A DNA stretch of 41,334 nt from assembly GCA_030180075.1 (NCBI GenBank), contig JASNJN010000014.1, positions 1-41,334 on the forward strand. Direction: 5' to 3'. Positions 8,283 to 18,842 of the stretch are shown piece by piece. Both the position numbers and the translations under genes were made by a program. The notes beneath the pieces are model-generated. The model was given only the letters and a program-made list of their open reading frames with translations. It was not told the origin of the DNA and did not search any database. Every line of letters starts with the position of its first letter. Position 1 is the stretch's first letter. The DNA comes from Mikrocytos mackini (taxonomy: Eukaryota > Endomyxa > Ascetosporea > Mikrocytida > Mikrocytiidae).

Positions 8283-9167
8283 ATGCAAAACAAAGATCCT
8301 GAGATCCAGGTTCTCGAAGAAACGGCCACAGACCTTGTACTTCGAATAAAGAACACAGATATTTCATATGTAAATTCTCTACGTAGATTCATACACGCAG
8401 AGACAAAATCCTTGGCTTTTGATTATTTAGAGATGGCTGAAAACACAACGTGTTTACCAGACGAGTACATCGCTCACCGGATCGGGCTTATCCCGTTAAA
8501 AGCTTCTGATATTACTCTTTTTAAAGAATCCGCCGAATGTCAATGTGACGGCCACTGTTCAGAATGCAGTGTTGAGTTTGTTTTCAACTCCGAGTATGAA
8601 CCTGTTGTTCATCAAGACCATCCCGCTGACTTCTACTCCAGCGATACAGAAACCAAAATGCTCACCACGGACCACCTTATTCTCTCGTCCGACTACTCGA
8701 ACACCATCTCCAAAGCTCCTCCGACTGAAGTTAAGGTGGCCATCGAGGAGAACGAGGCCATTCCCATATGCCCTATAAAGCCTGGGCAGGTCTTAAAATT
8801 CAAGGTCATAGCACGATTGGGCAAAGGTAAAACGCATTCAAAGTTCTGCCCTGTCTCTGTCTGCTCTTATTACATAGACAGGGATGTTTCAATCAACAAA
8901 AGAGTGCTCGAAACATTGGGCGATGAGGTAATCACAAATTTTTCAGAAGCCTGCCCCATCAAGTGCAGGAATGTCCGTGATTTCGTTGTCAACGAAAATG
9001 AAGAGCAAGAATACATAGAGGCCAACGACAGGAAGGTAAAGTTTTATAAATACTGCGAATTCTGCCATAGAAATGCCAGGGAGTTGAATCTGAACCAAAT
9101 ACTGGTTATCGGCAAAAACAAAGACGAGTTTGTGTTCAACATCGAAAGTTCTGNNACTATTCCATAA
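8283..9167 (+). CDS. RPB3: RNA polymerase II subunit Rpb3
   Basis: 294 residues. Rpb3 pairs with Rpb11 as the alpha-like assembly platform of RNA polymerase II. Hallmarks: NSLRRFIHAETKSLAFD (yeast NSLRRVMIAEIPTLAID), CLPDEYIAHRIGLIPL (yeast VLADEFIAHRLGLIPL), and a zinc loop with Cys86, 88, 92 and 95 in CQCDGHCSECSV (yeast CFCEDHCDKCSV), which separates Rpb3 from AC40. FVFNIESS near the end fits yeast FYMNVESVGS. The frame stops at 9167 only because of a run of ambiguous bases at 9154-9155. One base of difference there would continue the frame to 9229 with IILNIMSRKVNDLYNNI, like the C-terminal helix of Rpb3, so the real gene probably ends at 9229. No intron is needed. Confidence 0.93.
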   Translation: MQNKDPEIQVLEETATDLVLRIKNTDISYVNSLRRFIHAETKSLAFDYLEMAENTTCLPDEYIAHRIGLIPLKASDITLFKESAECQCDGHCSECSVEFVFNSEYEPVVHQDHPADFYSSDTETKMLTTDHLILSSDYSNTISKAPPTEVKVAIEENEAIPICPIKPGQVLKFKVIARLGKGKTHSKFCPVSVCSYYIDRDVSINKRVLETLGDEVITNFSEACPIKCRNVRDFVVNENEEQEYIEANDRKVKFYKYCEFCHRNARELNLNQILVIGKNKDEFVFNIESSXTIP

Positions 9168-9229
9168 TATTAAATATTATGTCAAGAAAAGTTAATGATT
9201 TATACAATAATATATTTATTATGATGTAA

Positions 9230-10105
9230 TTAAAGAAAGTTATATATAAGATGTTAATTAAAAATAAGATAAAATAAGGCAGAGTATATTTGCACATTAA
9301 ATAAAATTTNTTATATATGTTTATTTTTACTCTAAGCGATGTATTTTGTTTCTCATCAAGTTTTAACAATGATNTGGGGGCTTAATTTTGTATTTATTGT
9401 CTTGATTAAAAATTTTCCTTTATAATCGGCGAATTTTCGGAATTTCTTCATTTAAAATTTGAAAATCGAAAATGGTAACAAATAAATGTAATTTTTTTGG
9501 TAAAACAATTAAATCAAAAACCGAGNCCCAGATCTATGTTAAAATTTGATGAGAAACAACATAAATAATTGCGGCGATATTTGCACNNGAAATTTTNNNA
9601 AAATTTCTTGTGCAAATATACTTTTCCATAAAATAATCCAGCAACTTTAAATCAATATAAGAATTTATNTTTATACTAAAAACAATGAAATCCAATTAAA
9701 TGTGTATAAACTGNNTATATCAAAAACATGAGTGATCTTGATAGGTGGAATTTAATAATTAATAAAATTATTCATATTAATTATATTTGTATGGACTGAA
9801 TTCAATGAAAATATTTAAATACACAATAAATATTTGTCATCTGAAATAAAAGATTGGGAATTCTCTTAAGTATCATTTTAAACTTCGTATATATTGATTA
9901 AATTGTTTGGATATTCGAAATAATATCGAAACTTATTTCAGATCATCCCAGAGTTTCGATTCAACAAAATATTTAATATATAAATCAATATTAAAATGAT
10001 TTATTTGGTGAATTAAACAGTGATTATAAATGCTTATTTTATATCAAAACTCGATTTTATAAGTGCTGATAATGCTATTTTATAGTTGCTATTTTTGGTT
10101 GCCCT
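9230..10105. other. Very AT-rich region with ambiguous bases, no gene
   Basis: No coding stretch. About a dozen Ns mark low-confidence assembly. A GGTTGCCCTAGT string near 10099 recurs at 27188 (GGGTTGCCCTAGT) and may be an element end. Confidence 0.5.
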
Positions 10106-11437
10106 AGTCATGATACCATTTTGATTTAACTAGTGTAAAAAATTTTTTTAAGCATCCTGGTAATTTTGGTTTTTCGAAAAAAACGCAATATAAGCTAAAA
10201 ATTTTTTTGTGTTTCGCAGGAAAAAATTTCAAATATAAATTACCTAATAAAANTTTTTTTCCAAAAATGTTTTCAAGGTCAGAATAGTGTTTTTACGACG
10301 TAATAAAAAATTTTCAAAAAAATTATTTTTTTTTGGAATTCCAAAGGGTACCCCTAGACCATTTTTGAAAAAGTTGACACCCAAAAAACATGAAATTTTT
10401 TCAATAAAAATTTTTGAAAAAATTTTAGCATACGCATTTTCGTGAGATCTATAAAATATAGTTGTTTGGAAATTATATAATATTTTCAATCGATTTAATA
10501 TCAAATTTTACAAATTTGGGGTAAAATAAAGCTATTTTTGTGATATCCAAATATCGAATATTTTTTCGAAATTTTTTCTAAAAATTGTTTTATCGTTCAG
10601 ATCTGGGCTTTAGAATGTTGTAAAAATATTTTCAGAAAAATTTTGGATTACAAATAATATAATTTTGGTTCGGACTTTTTCGACTAATTTCGAAAATTTT
10701 GATCCAACATGAAAAAATACTTTTTAACCGAAATACTTATTTCCGAGTTACAAGTATACATTTAATATTAATTTTAGATAGTCAATAAATTCTTGATGAT
10801 TTTTTTAAAAGAATTTCGGTTAAAAAGTATTTTTTCATGTTGGATCAAAATTTTCGAAATTAGTCGAAAAAGTCCGAACCAAATTTATATTATTTGTAAT
10901 CCAAAATTTTTCTGAAAATATTTTTACAACATTCTAAAGCCCAGATCTTAACGATAAAACAATTTTTAGAAAAAATTTCGAAAAAATATTCGATATTTGG
11001 ATATAACAAAAATAGCTTTATTTTACCCCAAATTTGTAAAATTTGATATTAAATCGATTGAAAATATTATACAATTTCCAAAAAACTATATTTTATAGAT
11101 CTCACGAAAATACGTATGCTAAAATTTTTTCAAAATTTTTTATTGAAAAAATTTCATGTTTTTTGGGTGTCAACTTTTTCAAAAATGGTCAGAGGTACCC
11201 TTTGGAATTCCAAAAAAAAAATAATTTTTTTGAAAATTTTTTATTACGTCGTAAAAACACTATTCTGACCTTGAAAACATTTTTGGAAAAAAATTTTTAT
11301 TAGGTAATTTATATTTGAAATTTTTCCTGCGAAACACAAAAAAATTTTCGCTTAAATTGCGTTTTTCGAAAACCCAAAATTACCAGGATGCTTAAAAAAA
11401 TTGTTTACACTAGTTAAATCAAAATGGTATCATGACT
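10106..11437. repeat. Large fold-back element IR1 (arms of about 630 bp)
   Basis: Left arm 10106-10734 and right arm 10813-11437 are reverse complements with few differences, separated by a 78-base loop. The outer ends read AGTCATGATACC and its complement. The open frames seen inside are mirror copies of each other in AT-rich sequence and do not look like real genes. The element is related to IR2: both contain a TAGATCTC(A/T)(C/T)GAAAATAC(G/A)(T/C)G type block. This is a non-coding fold-back DNA transposon or MITE-like palindrome; no transposase is present. Confidence 0.85.
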
Positions 11438-11476
11438 CAAATTCTTTTGATAGGAAAAAATTAATTCGCTACAAAA

Positions 11477-11570
11477 TCTGGGGAGAATGACCAATCTGGG
11501 GAGGTTGACCAATTTCGGGCTAGTTGACCAAATTACGGGGAGGATGACATAATTACGGGGAGAATGAACC
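11477..11570. repeat. Short tandem repeat, about five units of 18-20 bases
   Basis: Units resemble TCTGGGGAGAATGACCAA, with variants GGGGAGGTTGACCAA, CGGGCTAGTTGACCAA and CGGGGAGGATGACATA. The array runs into the first codons of the MULE fragment and has a higher G content than the surroundings. Confidence 0.7.
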
Positions 11571-12137
11571 TTAATCTTAGGTTACACGTAGAACATGTAT
11601 GCACTTCTTTTAGGAGGCCAATAATCGAGGAAGAAGTAATGAAGGAGATAATTGTTTGTAAGAAAACAAGAGCTTCTACTGCCCATATTGTAGATCATGT
11701 AATTGAAACACACAGTCTCAATATATATCCTAAAGACATTCATAATAAGATGGCTAAGGTTAATAGCAACGACCCTAATAAAACTTTCTTTTCTGATTCT
11801 CTCAAAAGCGGGAATTTGACTAAGATTAAATATGATGAAAATAAAACTATAGGATATTTATTCCAAGATAGACATATGAGACGTGTTTGGAATCACTATA
11901 GCGATATCCTGCTGATGGATTCTACATATGGCTTATTAGAAAAATGGTCATATTTTGTCATCATTGCCATAAATGGGGAAGGTGAAACTGAGCCAGTAGC
12001 TTGGTTTGTTACAAAAGATGAGACAATTCGACATCTAGATATAGTTTTCTTAAAACGTGGTGAAAATAATAATTTCAATTTGACCCAGTGTTTTTATACA
12101 GATATGGGCTTATCTGAGAGAGCTGTAATCCGACTAC
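11564..12137 (+). pseudogene. MULE transposase fragment (catalytic region)
   Basis: About 190 residues. Typical MULE catalytic sequence: DILLMDSTYGLLEKWSYFVI with the first catalytic Asp, then INGEGETEPVAWFVTKDET, and FYTDMGLSERAVIR with the second Asp. Upstream is the usual helical region before the catalytic core. The fragment lacks the N-terminal zinc finger and everything after the second Asp, because fold-back element IR2 starts at 12138. The sequence belongs to a different MULE subgroup from the zinc-finger MULEs at 17722 and 20362. Confidence 0.8.
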
Positions 12138-12915
12138 AGGTTGAATTAAAAAAAGCCACAAATTTTCTGTTTTGATTGCTCAGAAAAANTTTNTTTTCCA
12201 TTCTCAAAAAAAATTTTTTGAACCCAACAAAACTTTTTTATTGCCCAAAAACACGTTTTTATCATTTTTTAAACATTTTTGAAAAAAATTTTTTGAATTT
12301 TTTTTGAAATTTTATATTTTTGGTTATAAAGTCACCTCAAAAATTTTACTAAATGATCCCGAAATTTTTTTCAAAAATTTTTTTAGAACCTTGTAAAAGC
12401 ATGATCTCAAAGAAAAAGCATTTTTGAAAAAAAAATTCCGAAAAATATTCGCTGTATTGATACCTCAGGAATAGGGGTATAATACACCATTATTTAATTT
12501 TTAATATTAAATCGATCATAATATTTTCAAAATTTTTTAAAAGTTTGTTTTTGTAGATCTCTTGAAAATACACGTGTATAAAAAATTTCCAAAAAAAATT
12601 CTCAAAAATTTTTGTATTTCTGAACTTCAACTTTTTTGAAAATTTCCTTGATGCACCCCCTTGAAAATTCAAAAAATTTTTTTTTCAAAAATGTTTAAAA
12701 AGTAATAAAAACGTGTTTTTGGTCAAAAAATTTTTTTTCATGTTCGAAATTTTTTTTTTGAGAATGGAAAAAAATATTAATTTTTTGGAAGCGTTTTTCC
12801 ATAAAATTTTTGCCCGAAGAATAATTTGTTGTTTTAAAAAAAAATTTTTTTCTGAGCATGGCTATTTTCCGGGGCAATCAAAACAGAAAATTTGTGGCAT
12901 TTTTCAATTCAACCT
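12138..12915. repeat. Fold-back element IR2 inserted in a MULE
   Basis: The ends AGGTTGAATT (12138) and AATTCAACCT (12915) begin inverted arms of roughly 150-220 bp that include the GCCACAAATTTTCTGTTTTG block and its complement. The centre, about 12290-12690, is not clearly palindromic. It shares blocks with IR1, so the two belong to one family. The MULE reading frame ends exactly where it begins. Confidence 0.8.
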
Positions 12916-14076
12916 CGAAATAATAGTGGATTTTTCGATAATTCGATATTTTCGATAATCGATATATCGAAAATCAATATGCGAGTTTTACTATTATTTC
13001 GAAATAAATTTCGTTGTAATTGATTAACAAGAGCATAATTCAGCTAATCTGCAATAAACTGGGGTATTATGATAAGATTTTAGTGTTATGAACGAAATTT
13101 TTAATATTTTGCATCGAAATATCGAAATTTATATAAATTTAGCTTTTAAATGCCTCCCATGTAAAAAGCAGAATTTATCGAAAAATCATGTTTATCATAT
13201 CGAAAAAATTTATCGATTTATCGATTTTTTAATAATCGATAAAATTTTAAATGTCTATTTGTATCGCGTTCGGCTTCGATAATTACTCTTTATGGGTTAT
13301 AATTCCTTAATCAGGAATAGATCGTGTATACCACACATGAATTATAAGGCCAGAAAGATGATTTCCTGTTTATTTGTAGTGTGTTGTGTAGAATATTAGA
13401 ATCTGTGTTAAATGAATCATCGGATTAAAGTTGGTAAGACAAGTCACATATACAGACGTCTTCTAATTAGAGTTTGTCATAAAAATTTATAAATTGTAAA
13501 AACAACTCATTGATGTATATTTAAGAGTATAATTCGAAAAGCACATACTTGTTGCAAAAATGATATTAAAACGACGGGAACATTTAAACAATTAGATAAA
13601 GCTTCAAAGGGACGTGGTTTCATAGGGTTAACAAAGGAATGTCAACAACAAAAATAATTGTTTAATGTTAGCATGAAGGCTTATCCACAAAATTGATCGA
13701 ATTGGTAAATAACGAATTTCCATACTCTAGAACAATAGGCGAAATCCCTCAGTCCAATATTAGAAGGAGTATTTAATTTCAAATGTCAACAATGATGTTT
13801 CGTGTTTAGATATATAAAAGAAGTTACAGAGGCAAACTTAAAAACAACAGCATATTCAACAGTGGAACAGGATAGACAATATCAAAGGAACCGACCGAAT
13901 TAAGGAATAACATTATTTTAGTGTTTTATAAAATGTTATTTCGACAGTTGTATTAATAGAACATGGTTATCAATAAATGGGATAATTAATATAGCGAATT
14001 ATACTGATTAGATGTGAAGGTTCCTGTTTATGAAAAGTATTTCGGGGATAATGGATTCCTGTAGTAGATTTGTTTG
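12916..14076. other. AT-rich region with TCGAT-rich palindromic patch, no gene
   Basis: 12930-13290 is full of short ATCGAT/TCGATAA palindromes, probably an old small repeat element. 13290-14076 shows no coding signal, RNA gene or clear repeat. Confidence 0.5.
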
Positions 14077-14085
14077 GATATACAC

Positions 14086-14243
14086 TAGAGTTCCCAAAAT
14101 TCTCGAACCTAAAATTTATCGAGAACCGAGAAAAGGATTTATGGCCATATTTCCCGGGAAATGAGAAAAAATTCTCGAAATTCTCGAAAAGTTTCGAGAA
14201 TTTTAGACATATAAAATCCAGTTCCCGGGAATTGGAAACTCTA
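14086..14243. mobile_element. hAT-type MITE, B group
   Basis: 158 bases with inverted ends TAGAGTTCCCAAAATT and AATTGGAAACTCTA. It is flanked by a perfect direct repeat GATATACAC (14077-14085 and 14244-14252), close to the 8-bp target duplication of hAT elements. The interior is rich in TTCTCGA and TTCCCGGGAA palindromes. It carries no gene. Confidence 0.9.
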
Positions 14244-14252
14244 GATATACAC

Positions 14253-15216
14253 TGTTGCAATAGAAATTTTGATAATCAAAAGATGATTTATGTATTTAGT
14301 TATAGGTTGGGTATATACTGGTTAAAATGAAACAATAATCAATAAAGAATTATACAAAATTATGCTTTATTATTGCCAATTTTTAAATTAAACGCATTAA
14401 AATGGAGATATGAATACAATTATTATATCTTCATCAAATAAACGAAAAAGGTAGGAATAAATAAAAGCTTCACATCTTTATTGTGTTGAGATGTTAAAAG
14501 ACAAACTAGTAAATACCTTTTGCTATTAAAATGATATAAAATATGAGTATCTCGGCTTTGATAAAAGCGCCAATATTACCAGCGCAATAAATAACCCATA
14601 AAAGTATTCGCCGATTTAAAAGAATTTGTATTTAATAATAATGTTGATAATACAATTAGTACAATTTGGATAAATTTTAAATTTTAAGTGTATTAATATA
14701 AATGAATCAAAATATAGTATATTTCTAGTTTGTTCAATATTTCAACACAATAATTTGTTATAAATTATGATCTCAAACTTCTACTAATAACCAAGTTGAA
14801 TGTTCTGAATAATTATCATGAATTATATAAATAAAACACTGTTACCTAATATTTAAGACCGTTCCCTACGAACTCATGGCATCATTGTTCAACTATGAAG
14901 GAATTTATCCTATCGCGCAAGTCTCGACACCATTTGGGACATTTGACCTTTAGTATGCTCATATAGGATTGTTGTTATCCTATTATCCACCCGAAGGGTG
15001 TGTTTCAGGCTCTTAACCCACCCTATTCTAATTTGGTAAGACATCTGGTTAATGTTTTCCATATTTGTTCTGATCAAATTCATATATATGGTGTTTACCA
15101 ATTGGCTGGAGGTTTTCTAGGATAATTATGGTTTTGAATTGACATCACTCTGTTCATTTCCAAATTATTACATATATTGGATACTTTTTTATATTAAATT
15201 TTTTAAAATTTGTAAG
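14253..15216. other. Spacer before LINE ORF1, no gene
   Basis: AT-rich to about 14850, then somewhat more GC. 14850-15216 may be 5' UTR of the LINE that follows. No tRNA or coding region was recognised. Confidence 0.45.
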
Positions 15217-15597
15217 ATGTCTCTGCGCAACGCAACAAGTATCGTCTTAGGAGGTGAAGGGTCCGAGGTCACGACAACTAGAGTGACAAGGTCCCCAGAT
15301 TCCTCCGAGCCTTCAAATCGGCTCTCAACCCAACCCCCATCTGGTCCCTCATTTGAGGAGACCATAAAGCCAGATGGGGACACACGTTGGTCACGTCCTG
15401 CCATTAACGCTATAAACGCGGGGCCGCAAGGCCCACAAGAAAAAGGCAGGCCCGGAATCAAGTCAAAATTCCCTGGCCACGGGCCCGGTGAACCACCCAA
15501 TGGGTTGGTAACCCAGAATTCCGTTTCTCGCTTGGAAAAGGGCATCATGCCCGCGACAGCCAGAAGAGCTCTGCACAGCGACCAAATAAAGGTCTAA
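15217..15597 (+). pseudogene. LINE ORF1, N-terminal piece
   Basis: 127 codons from MSLRNATSIVLGGEGSE, Ser/Pro/Gly-rich and clearly more GC-rich than the host genes. It shares a GGE...RSPD.S pattern with the 5' part of the LINE at 33880, so both are probably the start of ORF1 in related non-LTR elements. The frame ends at 15597 and the next piece is in another frame. Confidence 0.6.
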
Positions 15598-15739
15598 GGT
15601 TTGTCTCGCCCTGGGCGACTGAACCACATGGAATCTCAAAGAGAGCACGGCGACCCAAAAGGGAAAAGACTTCTTCAATCCCTATTAGGGAATTCCCGAA
15701 GGAGTTTGTATTTTTTAAAAATTTTAATTCTGACAAAAA

Positions 15740-16740
15740 ATGAAGAAGCAAGAAGTCCCGACAGACAAGACCTCAGCCTCAGAGGTACATCCCACACCAG
15801 CTGAAAAGCCCGTAAGAGAGGATCAGGGTAGAGTAAGCGATGAGGACAAGGTGTGCACCTTAGAACCCACTTCAGGGGAGGTGAAGCCCCACAGTGCGGC
15901 CCAAAGGGACGCAACTGGGCAAGCAGCCTAGCTGTTAGCATCATACTCCGCCATAAAGGAGCAGCTAACAGCGCTAGGCATAAATCCGGACCTGGTTGGC
16001 AAGGGGAAGACAAATACCCGCAATAGTCAACGAAAGGAAAGGAATTGGAAGAACAAGAAGGGAAGGAAGAGCCCCAAAGGTGGCAGTACCAACCCCAATC
16101 CACTTAAACCCAAACCATTAGCACAAACGCCAAACAGGGCGCCAAGCAATGGCTTATCGGCAGATGGAATGAAGCCCCTAAAGGTACTTGCCAATGGCAA
16201 AGTCATTTGGGAGTCCATATCCAGAAAAGGTATAGGTGAAGCTGCTTCAAATCTGAAGAGCGAAGCCGACCGCCAAATGCTATCGGTCTCCAGATCAGAG
16301 TGTGCGCGTATCTTAAAAAGGCATAGCTGGCCTTCAATGGAAGGACTACACACCTGCGGAGCGAAGGAGTTCAAGCTAGTCATTGACGGACTGTCCTCCA
16401 GGTTTATCCGAATAGCATTGGCACTATACTATGGCCGGAATTCGGTTGTTCCCGAAGAAGCCTTGAAAAGGTGGTATGATACATACCGACGGGACCCGAA
16501 ATCAAAGTTATCTGTGCTCGAGCCCAAACTCCCTTTGGGATGGTGGAAGGCTATGATGCATTTGATCTGGAAACGTAAAGAAGAAACTTCGTGTAACTTC
16601 AACAACGTTATGCCAGACCTTAGAGATGATTGGTGGAGTCCCGTCATCACTGACAACCCCACGAAGGGGCTATGGGATGATTTGAAAAATCCAACAAGAA
16701 GCCAAAGGCTACTGTCTCTGGGCTTGGTAAGGGTTCGACA
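15740..16740 (+). pseudogene. LINE ORF1, middle piece
   Basis: One frame with an internal TAG at 15929. Lys/Pro-rich to about 16160, then a globular part with KVIWESISRKGIGEAASNL, LKRWYDTYRRDPKSKL and LPLGWWKAMMHLIWKRKEE. The RWYD and WW blocks recur in the ORF1 region at 35278-35784 (GRWYDCFIHDKT, KHWWFNLANDL), which marks a shared ORF1 domain of unknown fold. The frame shifts near 16735, where GLGKGSTMEKLQ continues in the next frame. Not host-like in composition. Confidence 0.65.
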
Positions 16741-17544
16741 ATGGAGAAACTACAAGATGTATTTACCTCTAAAGTTAAGCCTAAACTCAAACTCCCTAAC
16801 AAAGGGGCCGAAAATAAGGACGGTGAAACCTCCGGTTCTAATAAGCAACAAGATCCAGAAAGTCAGGGACAGACTGGGTCTGATTGCGGTGGAAATAACC
16901 AAGATATGCTCGCCAGAGAGCAAAGAATCGCCCAAAAGCGGGCAGTCGAAGAAGCCAGCTTCAAAGAAGCATCGGAAAGACGACGCAACCAAAGGCTAGC
17001 TCGCTTAAAAGCAAGAGATGCCGACAGAGAGGCATGTGACAAAGAGGATGAAATAAGTAATTGTGGAGAGAGTAAAAACAAATATACATTAAGCCCCAAT
17101 GGTGGCAAATTTTGTTTTAACAATGTGAAACAACTGCAAAGCAGTCCAGTTTCAAATGCTCCAATTAGCATCCAGGATGTAAAAGCAGAGATAAAGAAGG
17201 TGGCATTCAGAACCACCAGGACCTTTGGAATAGGTTCTGTGTGGGTGAGTGGAGTCAAGGTTAAAAACCTCGGAAATACCACGCGAATGCTCAGACACCT
17301 TACAAGCTTAACAAGCTTGCTGAACGGTGTAGCTGTTGAACCCTCGTACAGGGTAATACGCGCCCTCAAAGAGGATAAAGAGAACCCAGCTCTTGGCTGC
17401 CAGCCTGCATGGTCAAAGACCGTTGGGAAACTGGACAGGACAAAGCTATGGTTTATCAAGAGCTCAATTGAGTCTCTTTTAAAGGCGTTCTCTGAAATGT
17501 CGAACCTCCTGGAGGGGTACAAGGACATAATGTCCAAGACATAA
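16741..17544 (+). CDS. LINE ORF1, C-terminal piece
   Basis: 267 codons from MEKLQDVFTSKVKPKLKL. Charged, probably coiled-coil region (LAREQRIAQKRAVEEASFKE, then RRRNQRLARLKARDADREA), followed by a globular end (TRTFGIGSVWVSGVKVKN, SSIESLLKAFSEMSNLLEGY). No RNA-binding motif was recognised. The ATG is probably not a true start but the point where the frame of the preceding piece resumes. ORF2 of this LINE is missing: a MULE gene begins 178 bases downstream. Confidence 0.6.
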   Translation: MEKLQDVFTSKVKPKLKLPNKGAENKDGETSGSNKQQDPESQGQTGSDCGGNNQDMLAREQRIAQKRAVEEASFKEASERRRNQRLARLKARDADREACDKEDEISNCGESKNKYTLSPNGGKFCFNNVKQLQSSPVSNAPISIQDVKAEIKKVAFRTTRTFGIGSVWVSGVKVKNLGNTTRMLRHLTSLTSLLNGVAVEPSYRVIRALKEDKENPALGCQPAWSKTVGKLDRTKLWFIKSSIESLLKAFSEMSNLLEGYKDIMSKT

Positions 17545-17721
17545 AAAACAAAATAGGAATCCAGATTAGATATTTTTATCATAACTTTTCAAAAAAATTA
17601 ATGATTACTATTATGATGCTAATCTTTGTTATTTCTGCAGATATTTTCTTTTCATTTCACCTAATATTTGATTTTACTTGTTTTATTATTTTTGAAATTT
17701 TAAATTTTACTGAAAACAGGA

Positions 17722-18464
17722 ATGGATTGTGAACAATGCCCCCGGCGATTCAAAACCTTTAAAGGGCTTAGCATTCACATTACGAAATCACATCACAACA
17801 TTACAAACGAATCATACGTATGTACTTTCTGTACCAATGTGTATAAAACAAAAAGAAGCTTAGATGATCATACTTCAAAAAGCACATAATCTCGTCAAAT
17901 AACAGAACACTATTCGAATGCCATCTTTGTGCAGAAAACTTACCTAACAAAGAAATTCTAATTAAACACATTGAAACTTTTCATAACATTATAATAAAGG
18001 TCGAAGAAATGTCTTATCGGAATAAAGAAGAAGCCCTCAGACATTTAAATTCTCTCCTCGCTTCAGAAACAACTACCTTCTTCAAATATACAGGGGACAA
18101 AAATTTAGAGTCTTCTTCCGCTTCGTACTATAAATGCTCCCATAATAATGAGTCTTTAAAATGCCTCTCATTTATAAAGTTATATAAGTACCCTAACAAT
18201 ACATATAGCCTGACAATGTGTGATTATCATAATCATAAAGTTGATTTAGATCGGGTTAAGGTGCCACTAGAGGTAAAGAATAAACTCATTTCAAAATTAA
18301 AAATGAAAATTAGCTTAGAACAAATTTACAGTGATTTGGAAGAAGAAATTGGGTCAGTGTTGAAGAAAAAATCAGACATGATAACAATCAACTACCTACG
18401 TTATCTCAAATATCGATACGCAGGTCCCAGACGCCTTGCAATCGATGATTTTAAAAGTTTAAAG
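17722..18464 (+). pseudogene. Zinc-finger MULE transposase, N-terminal part
   Basis: Starts MDCEQCPRRFKTFKGLSIHI, a C2H2 finger, followed by a second (CTFCTNVYKTKRSLDDH) and, after a one-base frame break near 17880, a third (CHLCAENLPNKEILIKH). Then comes a FLYWCH/MULE N-terminal type region: YYKCSHNNESLKCLSF and MCDYHNHKVDLDRVKVP. It is the same class as the MULE at 20362. The catalytic region is absent because a MITE starts at 18465. Confidence 0.75.
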
Positions 18465-18842
18465 CAGAGTTGAGAATTTTGCCTAAATCCAGAATCCGAC
18501 CCGACCCGCCCCGCCTTCGGGTCGAGCGGGTCGGGTAGGAAATTTGTAAAAAATTTTCTACCAAAAACTTAATTCCCCAAATTTAATGATATTCAAAAAT
18601 AACAAATCAAAGCTCAAAAATTATTTATTTTAACTTGTTTTCATGTTAGAATCTAATATTAGAGTAAATTAACTATTTAATAAATAAAATTAAGTAAATA
18701 TCTAGCGTAAATTAGTAAAATTATGCATATTTTTAAAAGTGCATCCATGTGAGAGTTTTTAGCGTTTTTTTGGCCTTCTTCCGCCCGAACCCGACCCGTT
18801 CGGGTCGGGTTCGGGCGGTCGGGTCGGAAATTCTCAACTCTG
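18465..18842. mobile_element. hAT-type MITE, A group, at MULE-MULE junction
   Basis: 378 bases with ends CAGAGTTGAGAATTT and GAAATTCTCAACTCTG. Subterminal GC-rich palindromes of CCCGACCCG type contrast with an AT-rich middle. The flanks GTTTAAAG (left) and GTTCAACA (right) are not a good target duplication, and the MULE pieces on the two sides are in opposite orientation. Confidence 0.85.

Noticed and set aside
10244-11303. Two similar 86-codon ORFs in IR1 facing each other
   Set aside because: They are the same sequence in the two inverted arms, low complexity (Phe, Lys, Asn) and not protein-like.
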